Origin: Cotesia glomerata
Lineage: Eukaryota > Arthropoda > Insecta > Hymenoptera > Braconidae
Reading direction: 5' to 3'
Length of the DNA: 64,000 bases
Assembly: GCF_020080835.1 (NCBI RefSeq)
Contig: NC_058166.1
Coordinates: 8,184,469 to 8,248,468, forward strand
Part shown: piece by piece, positions 11,851 to 21,904 of the stretch
How the letters are laid out: each line of letters opens with the position of its first letter
Numbering within the stretch: the stretch's first letter is position 1
Notes under the pieces: model-generated
Database searches by the model: none
Told to the model about the DNA's origin: nothing
What the model saw: only the letters and a program-made list of their open reading frames with translations
Program-made: the position numbers and the translations under genes

Positions 11851-11984
11851 CATCGCGGGAATAGTCAGGGAAGCTTCCTAGGACCTCGAAACGTCGAGAT
11901 TCGATGAAAACTCGATTTTCGTAAAACGGGGTGAAAATAATAACTTCTCGAAAAAAATCTTCGATTTTCTTAGCGGGAAGTTGA
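11851..11984 (-). repeat. Flank of microsatellite-bearing repeat (landing pad copy 1)
   Basis: Read on the minus strand this begins CTTCCCGCTAAGAAAAT and runs through a conserved segment with TCATCGAATCTCGACG-like and GAAGCTTCCCTGACTATTCC-like stretches up to the microsatellite. It matches 19397-19525 and 21478-21620. Only this half is present; the other half would lie beyond the retrotransposon array, left of the window. Confidence 0.8.
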
Positions 11985-12264
11985 TTATATCGATTAAGTA
12001 GAAAAAAATCTAATCATGTTGATTTCACACGCTGTGAAAATAAACAATTACCGAATTTTACAATTGATAATAGAAGTATAAGATAAATATTTGAGAATGG
12101 GAAACTAAATTTCAATTTTGAATGTTTGTAGATATAATAATAATTATTATTCATTTAATTTCTTCGTAAAGTTCCTTTTATCAGATTCCACTTAGAACTT
12201 AGTCATTTGAAGACGCGTCATTTAAAAAGTTTATGTTACTACTGAGATTCAGCTTTTTTCAGTC
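11985..12264. other. AT-rich stretch without recognisable genes
   Basis: I see no reading frame, RNA gene or repeat that I can assign here. Confidence 0.5.
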
Positions 12265-12336
12265 GGCCGTGTGGCGATGCGGGTAGCGCGTAAGTCTGGC
12301 AAGCGATAGGTTCCAAGTTCGGTTCTTGGTTAGGGC
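12265..12336 (+). repeat. tRNA-like sequence next to the CCCGGG element
   Basis: A box-A-like TGGCGATGCGGGTAG is followed at the right spacing by a T-arm-like stem and loop, CCAAG-TTCGGTT-CTTGG, with a perfect 5-bp stem. The acceptor stem does not pair, so it is tRNA-derived rather than a working tRNA gene. It lies 2 bases outside the CCCGGG end at 12339, unlike the other tRNA-like units in this window, which lie inside their elements. Confidence 0.5.
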
Positions 12337-13130
12337 AACCCGGGAAAAAATAATCAGGACTGATCAGACCTGTCCATGTCTGTTCATGTCTGGTGTTAAA
12401 TACGCTCAGACCTGATCAGACCTGATCAAGCCTGTTCATGCCTACTCATGTCTGTTCATGCATGTTCATGTCTGAAGTATTAAATACGCTCAGACCTGAT
12501 CAGATCTGATCAAGCCTGTTCATGTCTGAACCGTTGAACACGCTTAGACCTGATCAGACCTGTCCATGCTTGTTCATGTCTCAAGTGTTAAATACGCTCA
12601 GACCTGATCAGACTTGATCAAGCCTGTTCATGCCTGCTCATGTCTGTTCATGTCTGAAGCATTAAATACGCTCAGACCTGATCAGATCTGATCAAGCCTG
12701 TTCATGTCTGAAGCGTTAAATACTCAGACCTGATCAGACCTGTCCATGTCTGATCTAACCTAAAATAGATAAGGATTAAAACTCCATATATCAGCTGACA
12801 AGAACTGTTCATGCATGATTTTCCCTCTTAAATGATATTTTAAGTCTGGAAGAAAAATTTTATCGAACTATAGACTGCAGTTCTATTTTTAAAATTAATT
12901 TGTTCTGTATGACGTATCAGTTTCTATCCCCTTATAAATTTTAAATGTACAACTTTCATCAAAAGTTTTTGCTTATATAAGCATGAACTTTTTAATTTTC
13001 CATGTTATAACGATGATTTTTAACGATTAATTTTGACGCAATGACATAAAATTTTTTACTGTGTTCCATTGAATACGCGAAAAATAAGATTATTTATTAA
13101 AACTTTGAGTTAAATAGCGTGAAAATACCA

Positions 13131-13580
13131 AAATTTATCTTTACAAAAAGATATAAAATAAAAAATTAAAAAATCCAAGTAACCGATATGGTTGTATATG
13201 ATTTTTGGACATTAAAAAAAATTTTGTTGTAAATTTAAAAATTAAAAGAAACAATTTTGGAACGTACTTGGTGTGCGTCATTGTGTACTTCAATTTTTTT
13301 TTAAAAGTCCTAGTAGATAGATTTTAGGAATTTCATAAAAAGTGAAATATTTCGTAACCACGCACACTAAATACGATCCAAAATTGTTTCTTTTAATTTT
13401 TAAATTTACAACAAAATTTTTTTTAATGTCCAAAAATCATATACAACCATATCGGTTACTTGGATTTTTCAATTTTTTATTTTATATCTTTTTGTAAAGA
13501 AAAAAAAATTTTTTTTCTTAATAGTCTTATGAACGTGGACTAGGCGCGATTTTTTTACAGTGAAACTGTTTTTGTTCGGA
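13131..13580. mobile_element. Foldback element, TCCGAAC family, left end missing
   Basis: The two halves are inverted copies of each other around 13290 (AATCCAAGTAACCGATATGG on both strands). The right end ACAGTGAAACTG...TTCGGA matches the complete copy at 46363-46870, but about 70 bases of the left end are absent. The mirrored arm of the surrounding palindrome lacks this insert. Confidence 0.75.
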
Positions 13581-13685
13581 TTACGGAATAAACCTAGAAG
13601 AAATTTTTTTTTTACTTTACATAGAACCATATGTTAATGGAGCGAAAAAAATACATAGCCGTCCCAAATAAATCACTCTAATATA

Positions 13686-13876
13686 CATAGTAAAAAATGT
13701 TGCGTCATTGCGTCAAAAATCTTAGTGTTAAAAATTGTTTTGTTAAATATTTAACACTTTTATGTGTAAATTTAACATTCATTCTGTTAAACCAACACAA
13801 AAAAGTATTAAATATTTAACATAAAAATTTTTAACACAAAATTTTTTGACGCAGTGACGTGAAATTTTTTACTGTG
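13686..13876. mobile_element. MITE, CACAGTAAAAAATTT family (copy 1)
   Basis: This is a roughly 190-base, nearly self-complementary element containing GCGTCATTGCGTCAAAAA and GTTAAATATTTAAC, ending TTTTTTACTGTG. The copy at 53134-53322 is flanked by TA on both sides, as for Tc1/mariner-type MITEs. Confidence 0.8.
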
Positions 13877-13996
13877 TATAATTAATTATTAATAATTAAT
13901 AAATTAAGTATAGAACTCCGTTAACTATAAGGATAAGTTATGTATAAAATTTAAATTACTTAAAGTAGTTTGAAAGGTACACTAGAATTAAGATAA

Positions 13997-14068
13997 GTCA
14001 TTGGATCAACAGGTAAAGTATCAGTCTGAAGAGCGCAACGTACATGGTTCGAATCCCCGTCGGCACCA
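13997..14068 (+). repeat. tRNA-like unit, outward-facing in copy A
   Basis: TTGGATCAACAGGTAAAG resembles box A and GGTTCGAATCC is a consensus box B. The 3' side CGTCGGCACCA looks like an acceptor end with CCA, but the 5' acceptor does not pair well. The presumed anticodon loop CTGAAGA resembles tRNA-Phe(GAA). A run of nine T follows within 5 bases, as for a Pol III terminator. It points toward the right terminus 148 bases away. Confidence 0.6.
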
Positions 14069-14216
14069 ATCTTTTTTTTTCTTTTATGGACCTGATCGAG
14101 TCAGACATGAACATGCCTGGCCAGGTCTGATCAGACCCGGTCATTTTTCATATCTGATTAGACCTGAAGACTCATGCCTGTTCATATCTGATCAGATCTG
14201 ATCATTTTTTCCCGGG

Positions 14217-14318
14217 AATGCGATTTTTATTTATTTCTTAATTTACGAAGCGTATTAGGTTAATTTAACATAATTAATCCTATCCTCCTACCTCCTTACT
14301 CCTTATCTGCACAAACTG
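14217..14318. other. Spacer between the two inverted copies
   Basis: About 100 bases of unique-looking AT-rich sequence separate copies A and B. Nothing else is recognised. Confidence 0.6.
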
Positions 14319-14485
14319 CCCGGGAAAAATGATCAGATCTGATCAGATATGAACAGGCATGAGTCTTCGGGTCTGATCAGATATGAAAAATGACCGGGTC
14401 TGATCAAACCTGGCCAGGCATGTTCATGTCTGATCAGATCTGTTCATGTCTGACTCGATCAGGTCCATAACAGAAAAAAAAAGTT

Positions 14486-14558
14486 TGGTGCCGACGGGGA
14501 TTCGAACCATGTACGTTGCGCTCTTCAGACTGATACTTTACCTGTTGACCCAATGACT
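14486..14558 (-). repeat. tRNA-like unit, outward-facing in copy B
   Basis: This is the inverted counterpart of 13997-14068, with the same box A-like and box B sequences. On the minus strand it is followed by a T-run (the A-run at 14474-14482). It points toward the terminus at 14319, 167 bases away. Confidence 0.6.
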
Positions 14559-14679
14559 TATCTTAATCCTAGTGTACCTTTCAAACTACTTTAAGTAATT
14601 TAAATTTTATACATGACTTATCCTTATAGTTAACGGAGTTCTATACTTAATTTATAAATTATTAATAATTAATTATATA

Positions 14680-14868
14680 CAGTAAAAAATTTCGCGTCAT
14701 TGCCTCAAAAAATTTTGTGTTAAAAATTTTTATGTTAAATATTTAACACTTTTTTGTGTTGATTTAACAGAATAAATGTTAAATTTACACATAAAAGTGT
14801 TAAATATTGAACAAAAAAATTTTTAACACTAAGATTTTTGACGCAATGACGTAAAATTTTTTACTGGG
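14680..14868. mobile_element. MITE, CACAGTAAAAAATTT family (copy 2)
   Basis: This is the same insertion as 13686-13876, carried in the inverted arm, so it predates the duplication. Ends are ACAGTAAAAAATTT and TTTTTTACTGGG. Confidence 0.8.
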
Positions 14869-15864
14869 TATATTAGAGTGATTTATTTGGGACGGCTATA
14901 TATTTTTTTCGCTCCATTAACATATGGTTCTATGTAAAGTAAAAAAAAAACAAATTTTTTCTAGGTTTATTCCGTAATCATAATTTTATTGTTTTCTTTT
15001 AAACTTGAAGTTTTTTTTAGTTAAAACGTATAGGAAATGAAGAATTATTTGTGTTCTACAATTTAGCAGCCTTTGACACTACTGCAATGGACCAAGGCGT
15101 AGCTTAAGATAATAACAGATACCTTGAAAGGACTTATCGCCTATCGATATCAATTGATATATTTTGGTATTTTCACGCTATCAAACTCAAACTTTTACTA
15201 AATAATCTTATTTTTCGCGTATTCAATGGAATACAGTAAAAAATTTTATGTCATTGCGTCAAAATTCATCGTTAAAAATCATCGTTTTGGCATTGAAAAT
15301 TAAAAAGTTCATGCTTATATAAGCCGAAATTTTTTATGAAAGTTGTTCATTTAAAATTTATAAGGGGATAGAAACTGATACGTCATACGGAACAAATTAA
15401 TTTTAAAAATAGACCTGCAGTCTATAGTTCGATAAAATTTTTCTTCCAGACTTAAAATATCATTTAAGAAGGCAAATCATGCATGAACAGTTCTTGTAAG
15501 CTGATATATGGAATTTTAATCCTTATCTATTTTAAGTTAGATCAGACATGGACAGGTCTGATCAGGTCTGAGCGTATTTAACGCTTCAGACATGAACAGG
15601 CATGGACAGGTCTGAGCATATTTAATGCTTCAGACATGAACAGGCATGAACAGGCTTGATCAGGTCTGAGCGTATTTAAGACTTCAGACATGAACAGGCA
15701 TGGACTGGTCTGATCAGGCCTAATTTCAGGCCTGATCATACATGAACAGGCCTAATCAGGTCGGATTTCAGGCCTGATTATACATGAACAGGCTTGATCA
15801 GGTCGGATTTCAGGCCTGATCAAATATGAACAGGTCTGATCAGTCCCGATTATTTTTTCCCGGG

Positions 15865-16799
15865 TGGACAGTAAATAATCCCTGTTCGTGAAAAAATACT
15901 CTCTCAAATTGGGAAATCATTCATTTTTGTTTTTTTGTTTAAAAATCAATTTATATATTTTTTTGTGCTCATAAACGATTTTTAGAGTAGTAATTGTAAT
16001 AATTTTTAATTACAAATTTTTATGTTAATGACAATTATTATTAATTACTATAACTTATTTTTTATAACAATAATAATTATTATTCATAATAACAATTATT
16101 ATTACAGCGATTCAACAAACGAAAATAAATAAATAAATGGGATTTCAGTTGGATTTAAACCCGGACCCCTAAGAATTTTAAAATTTAACTTATTATTTAT
16201 TATTATTATGTTTGATATTATTATTATTTTAAGCCTGGTTTGACCGTAATCGTGGTCGAATGGGACAAGACTCCACTAGTTATAGCGAAACCAGGCCTCA
16301 GTTTAAATGAGCTATCAATACAGCGCCAAGTCTGTTTTGACCGTAAAATTGAGATGGGAAAAAATTACGGTTAAAACGGAACTCGAATTTCGACTCGGGA
16401 TCATAATCCAGCCATTATCCGACTTCGATACTTTTTATTTTACATTGGTGTTGTGAAATTATAAATTAAGGATGTTATTCATCCACAAATATAGCCGTAA
16501 AAAGCTTTTTTTCGTAAATGTGGAAGAAGTTTGTTTTCCAAGCATTAATCTGTCTTCAACCTCATATAAATTTAATGATGTACTCGTTAGGCATCCGGCA
16601 GAGTTTAATGTCAAAAATTAATAAAACGACTGTTGTAACATATTTCTAGATATTTTTGTTCTAAGATGTTATGGATATAATTCAAGTTTTTTTTACATAC
16701 CATCTTTTACTATTTTTAAAAAAAGTAAGCCGTATTGATTTTGTAAATATTTGTAAATAATTTGAAAAGATGTTAATAAATCGGAAAAATATATTCGAA
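15865..16799. other. AT-rich stretch with possible decayed repeat material
   Basis: Short AT palindromes (ATAATAATTATTAT words) occupy 16010-16115. A lone T-arm-like GGTTTAAATCC lies on the minus strand near 16150, and TTGACCGTAA-like words occur at 16230-16380. This may be a worn-down element of the tRNA-bearing type, but the evidence is thin. No genes are seen. Confidence 0.35.
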
Positions 16800-17215
16800 T
16801 TAATAATCGGAGTGGGTACTTCGTGCTTTTTTGGTAAAACCACCGTAGTAGCCGAAAATCTAAACATTGTAAATACACCATGGAAATTCTGAGGGTTCAC
16901 CGTGGTTCTCCGGTGCTCCTACCAATCCCATCGCCCTTGGAAATTAGTCGATACTTCGTGTTTTTTTGATGGAACCACGATTGCAACTAAAAACCTTAAC
17001 ACCGTAGATATACGATGGCAACTCTCAGGGTCGCACCGTGGAAGCATCGTGGAACCACGAAGCGTTCACGGTGGCTAAATGGAACAAAACCACTGTGGAT
17101 CCACGAAGAACCCACTGTAATTATTTGGTAGTTCCACTTCCACCGGGGCTCCATCGTGATTCAAAACCGCGAGGGCAAGCATGGAATATGTTATCCATAC
17201 ATGCTTGTAAACTTG
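16800..17215. repeat. Repeat rich in CCACGGTGG / CCGTGGTTCCACGG words
   Basis: Palindromic words around CCGTGG and CCACGA recur at irregular spacing. This resembles the word-arrays of the TGATCA, TGGCCCA and TGACGTCA elements, but I could not define termini or a tRNA-like unit. Confidence 0.5.
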
Positions 17216-17329
17216 TAATTGAGGTATTTTTCTGATCTTTTGGAACTATATTCTTAGAAAATAGAGCACATGTAAAAAATTTTTATGGAAAAAGTCTTAA
17301 ACAAAAATATGACCATCTCTGGTTGTATA

Positions 17330-17575
17330 TAAGCATATTCTAATCAGAATACATTGAAACATATATATCTTGATATGGCCATAAATAACCTGACATGGTT
17401 AATTTTCATACCAGACTATGTATGAACATATCAGGACGTATTAAAAATTATATGGCATATAAGGCCATATATAGACATAAAATTTTGTGCCATGGCCAAT
17501 TATGGACAAAAAAGTTTGTGATATCGCAATAAATGGATATATAAGGCCGGATCATGAAATTTTTCTCGAGAATAG
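17330..17575. repeat. Repeat rich in ATATGGCCATA words
   Basis: ATATGGCCATA, CATATAAGGCC and GCCATGGCC variants cluster here. It is probably part of another non-coding element with subterminal palindromes; ends are not defined. Confidence 0.45.
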
Positions 17576-19396
17576 TATAAGAGGAAAAAGAAGAGATGGG
17601 AAATTGTTTTAAGAAAAAAATTAGATTTTCCTCAGCTTCTGGAGTAACAATAAATGAAATAGTGTCTTTAACACGGTAATAATACTAAAGTTTATCTTTT
17701 CGAAAGGTTTCTCTGGTAATCCCGGAGGACGAGGTCACTCATCACATTATTCGAATCTTATTAACAACTTTTAGTTCGATGATAAGAAAAATTTTAAATA
17801 AATCAGAGTATTGATGCTAGCCAAAGTTGAATTAGTGAAATAGGATTAAATTTATTGTAAGATTACGGTTTTAGGTGTCGGCTAGTGAATATATTCGTTA
17901 AGTTTATCCGAATGGATTTTTATCGAATTTTGTTCAAATGCTCAAATATGTAACTCGAACAAACAAATCGAATTAACTGTTGATGTTGACACGGCTACTC
18001 TTTGCATAGGGTAGAAGGCAAAGAAGTACCGTGCGATTGAAACTGTAAATACTTCGGTGTATGAAAGGACATATTTTTTTTTCTATTTTATCGAAATTTT
18101 TTTTTATAGAATTTGAAAAAAACTTATTTCAAAAGTATAGTATCGAATTTGACAATTTTTAGAGTAATTTTTTGTTGATTTTTGAAAATTCATATCTCAA
18201 GTAAATTTTTGAACCTTATTATTTTTAAAAATTCTAATCAAAAGTAATTTCTTATACTTTACAATTCTGAGAAATTTTTTTTACTTTTTGAAATCTTAAA
18301 ATTTGAAGTTTGTCACTTTTGAAAAAACTTTTATCCAATATTTTAAAATATTTTTTTTTTATTTTTGGCCAAAGTTTATTTCATGATTTTTTGAAACTAA
18401 AATTATAAAAATATTTGAGCTCTAACATTTGTGGAAAATTCAATTCTTAACTTGTGAAAACTCAAATCAAAAGTAAATTTTTTTACTTAAATTTTTTTAA
18501 CGTTTTTAAATGAAAAATAAAATCGATAGGAAAATTTTCCATTGAACCAGAACGAGAAATGAAATTAACAATCAATCTTTTATATTCATTCGATCTTTTA
18601 AAATTTCAAAATTCGGCGGATGTACCTACGGTAAAAAACGATTTGGAAGGAAATCGCGGCAATGTTTTGTTTATTCCTTCCAGTGTGTTTTCAGCTGTAT
18701 TCACTGAAATACGTAGTTTGTATGTACATGTATGTGTTGGCGATAAAAGACCTTTTTATATGCAGGATGCGGTGCAGGATGTATAGCTCATATCTGGCGA
18801 ATAGACAAGATCAAGGTTGATTGATAGCCATGTCAAGATACGGTTTACCGAGAGTTCCGATGATAACCTCTGCAATAGAGGTACATTTTGTGTCCTCAGA
18901 AACTTTTTATTCTGAAGGTTTTCGGTGAAAGCTTCGATCTTACCCCTGTCAGTCGTCGAATTAAATAAATATATTAAATGAATAATAATCATAAAATTAT
19001 CAGCAATGGAAAGCTTGAGTTGGAATTATAAAAAAGCATACTCTAGTTTGAATAAAAAATCTCGGAAGATAAATAATATATATTATAAAGCATAAATTAA
19101 CTTGAGGACTAAAATCTGCACTTTCCGTCGGATTAACTTGAGAAAAAGCCAGCTGTATTATTTCATATTAAAGAGCCTTTGCAAAAAATAAAGTTAAATA
19201 AAAGGCATTATTTTTATTTATTACATTTTTATCCTTAAAACGTTTCCGTTCGAGACGAAGAAATCTCAATGTTGAGGAAATTAAATGACTTGTTCTGAAA
19301 AAAGTATTACATTTACTGTTGCTGGTATTGTTCTTTGACGTGATTTTATTTATTTAGTGTTAAAATTTCAAGAATTGAAAAGAGAAGATTTTTTCA
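17576..19396. other. AT-rich intergenic stretch
   Basis: Only short, unsupported frames occur, such as 18559-18786 on the plus strand. I recognise no motif in them, and I assign no gene, RNA or repeat here. Confidence 0.5.
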
Positions 19397-19522
19397 ACTT
19401 CCCGCTATGAAAATCGAGAAGTTATTGTTTTTACCCCGTTTTGCAAAAATTAAGTTTTCATCAGATCTCGAAGTTTTAAAGTTACAGTAAGCTTCCCTGA
19501 CTACCCCCGCGATGTTGTCATC

Positions 19523-19597
<75 letters not shown>

Positions 19598-20245
19598 CCG
19601 CTTATAACTTTTGAACGATTAAACCGATAGAAACCTACCAAACGGCGTTCTAAAGAGTTCCCTTAAACTTAGATTTCCCGTGAATTTGAACCGATTCGGA
19701 CCGATAGATTTTAAGAAATTTTGAGAAATCTCAAAGAAACTAAGAAAAAAATTTTTTTTGAAGGTGGTCTTTTTGGAATAATTTTTAAACGGCTTTGTCA
19801 ATCAACTCCAAAAATTAATCAGCTCTTAACGTTGAAAAACCACGTCGATCTCCGCTAATCCGGTCAAAATCGTTTGATTTGTTTGAGAGATATCGTGAAC
19901 GAAATAAAACCAAAAAAAGTCTTTTTTCGAAATTGCTCCGAAATTCCTAAGTCGATCAATTTAAACTTAAAGATTCTGTATGAGGCTGAAAAAACTGCGT
20001 CAAATGCCGTGAACCACGTGAAAATCGGTTCATTCATTCAGAAGTTGCGGTTTGAAAATTCAAAAATAGTCTTTTACTAAACTTCTATCAGACTTTTAGG
20101 CTTGAAGAGCTCAAAAGCATAGAAAAGCTATCTTTTTGATCTCGGAGAGCTCAAAATAACACATAAATTGTATTTTTGAGCTCGAAGAGCTCAAAAACGT
20201 CATTGGTGCAATTTTAAGCGCCTAGATATTGAATTAGCGGGAAGT
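19397..20245 (+). repeat. Microsatellite-bearing dispersed repeat, uninvaded copy (landing pad copy 2)
   Basis: The repeat starts ACTTCCCGCTA and ends TAGCGGGAAGT, so its tips are inverted. About 130 bases in is a (GT)n tract at 19525-19595, then a segment with AACCGCTTATAACTTTTGAA and several AGCTCGAAGAGCTC-like words. There is no coding capacity. The same design is seen half-present at 11851-11984 and split at 21478-27893. I cannot name the family; single tips resembling CTTCCCGCTAAGAAAAT also occur near 20715, 33424 and 56250. Confidence 0.75.
19525..19595. repeat. (GT)n microsatellite inside the landing-pad repeat
   Basis: About 35 uninterrupted GT units. This is the empty equivalent of the tracts occupied by R1-clade elements in the two other copies. 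Confidence 0.95.
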
Positions 20246-21477
20246 TGCAGGGATGGTCTTCAGGGTCAACCGTTTTCCTAATTTTTTTTAAATCAACCAA
20301 ATTTTTCTTGACTTAAAAATTTTTCTTCTTGATTTAAAGTAACCTAGTTCTTCAAAATAATATTTTTGGATCAAAAATATTAAATTTGAATCAAATAATT
20401 TTTTTTTTCCGGATCTCAAAATTTTTATCGAACTTTTTAGTTATTGTTCTCTACTTATGAATGTTTTTTTATAAATTATTATTCAACAAAAGTTCAATTA
20501 ATAACAATTTTTATTGAAAATCCAAGTGAAAGAATATTTTTTATAAGTAAAAATTATCAATTTAGTCAAAATTACTTAAGGCTTGTCTCAAATTTTGACT
20601 AAAATAAATAAACCAAGTTTTGTGATCGATAGAAGGCATAAAATTGAAAAAAGTCCATCGACGAGCATAAAAATGAAACGAGATGAAACCAATAGCTTTC
20701 CGATTTTTGAAAATCATTTATTTTCTTAGCGGGAAGTTAGAGAAAGAATTTCCAAAAATTGTACTCTTTATTGATCAAATTAACAAAACTGTTTTATATC
20801 ATAAAACACTAAAAAATATATATTTTTCTTCATACATACTTAATTTTTATAACCTTTTACTACCCTCAAAACAATAACGTTAACGATCGAATTGAAAACT
20901 AGTTTAACGACATGAGTTCTCGTCAACTTGTTAATTCACGACATAAACTTCAAGCTCCTAGTGTTTTCCTCCTTCATTCCTCAAACACGTATAATATATA
21001 TGGTAGGAAGAGAAATAAGAGATGCTTTTCATACAATGGTTACACGAGATGACGTTTAATCGAACCCCGCTATGATACTTTCTCATTACATAGATCTACC
21101 TTCTACCTTCTGTGTTTTACTTCAACTTGTTACCTATATACATTCCCTATATATAGGCTGGCTTTTACCGTCTTTACTATGTAATAAATCAAATGACCTT
21201 TTGCATTTGACGATCTCGTACTCGGTCCTTTCTTTATTTTTATTTTAAATTCGTTTGAATATTCTTCAGATTAACTCCGTACTGAGTACTTTTAATAATT
21301 GACACTCCGACATCATCTTCTTTCATTTTTTATAAATTGAGTTAAAAAAAAAAATTGCATTTTTATACATAATGTTGATAAATTATTATTTAGCGAATAA
21401 AATGCTTATACTTAAGCTTTCACTTACATATTTATATTTTGCATGAAAACAAAACATGAAAAAATAGATAATTCTTT
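20246..21477. other. AT-rich stretch with a decayed TTGATT-word repeat
   Basis: At 20280-20420 words like TTTTTCTTGATTTAAA recall the CTTGATTCAAG family at 32216-32430 and 63235-63500. The rest (20430-21477) holds no gene or RNA that I recognise. Confidence 0.4.
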
Positions 21478-21651
21478 AATTTCCCGCTAAGAAAATTGAA
21501 AATTTTCAAAAATTGGGAAGTTATTGGTTTTACCCCGTTTTTCGAAAATCGAGTTTTCATCAGATCTCGACGTTTTGAGGTCCTAGGAAGCTTCCCTGAC
21601 TATTCCCGTGAGGATGTCACTATGTCTGTGTGTGTGTGTGTATGTGTGTTT
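21478..21651 (+). repeat. Landing-pad repeat copy 3, left part, with (GT)n
   Basis: It matches 19397-19530: CTTCCCGCTAAGAAAATTG tip, GTTTTCATCAGATCTCGACG and GAAGCTTCCCTGACTATTCC, then GT units at 21625-21648. It is interrupted by minus-strand retrotransposons; its right part resumes at 27153. Confidence 0.8.
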
Positions 21652-21904
21652 TTTTTTTTTTATAGAGGAGGTAAAATACATTTACGTATGCCAGGACTTG
21701 GTGTTGGTGCCAGGACTAGGTGTTGGTGCCTGGGTATGTCGGACTCAGAAGTCAATATTATTTTGCAACAATACTGACTAAACATCCTCCTCCCTCCTTT
21801 CCCCATAGATGTTACAGGGAAGACTGGATCGGGACCGCGTTAGCATTACTTCGATCCAGTCCATGTTGTGTCTCACGACACCTACTTCTTGTTACTACTG
21901 GTTT

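Larger units (their letters stand above)
12339..14216 (+). mobile_element. Non-autonomous terminal-inverted-repeat element, TGATCA-word family, copy A
   Basis: The termini are inverted: CCCGGGAAAAAATAATCAGG on the left against a right end that reads CCCGGGAAAAAATGATCAGA on the other strand. The first 430 bases are packed with variants of TGATCAGACCTG and TTCATGTCTG, and shorter arrays lie near the right end. There is no coding capacity. It contains a tRNA-like unit at 13997-14068, a CACAGTAAAAAATTT-type small element and a fragment of the TCCGAACAAAAACAG family. I see no clear target duplication. It pairs with an inverted copy at 14319-15864. Confidence 0.75.
14319..15864 (-). mobile_element. 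Non-autonomous terminal-inverted-repeat element, TGATCA-word family, copy B (inverted)
   Basis: This is an inverted copy of 12339-14216 with the same CCCGGG termini, the same tRNA-like unit and the same small CACAGTAAAAAATTT-type MITE. It lacks the TCCGAAC-family insert, and instead has a segment around 14985-15170 that copy A lacks. The TGATCA/CATGAACAGG word array lies at 15540-15850. The two copies have therefore acquired different changes since they became an inverted pair. Confidence 0.75.

Noticed and set aside
16140..16175. T-arm-like half of a tRNA on the minus strand
   Set aside because: No box A and no defined surrounding element; too weak to count with the other tRNA-like units.
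18559..18786. 75-residue plus-strand frame
   Set aside because: No motif, AT-rich context and no splice or regulatory support.
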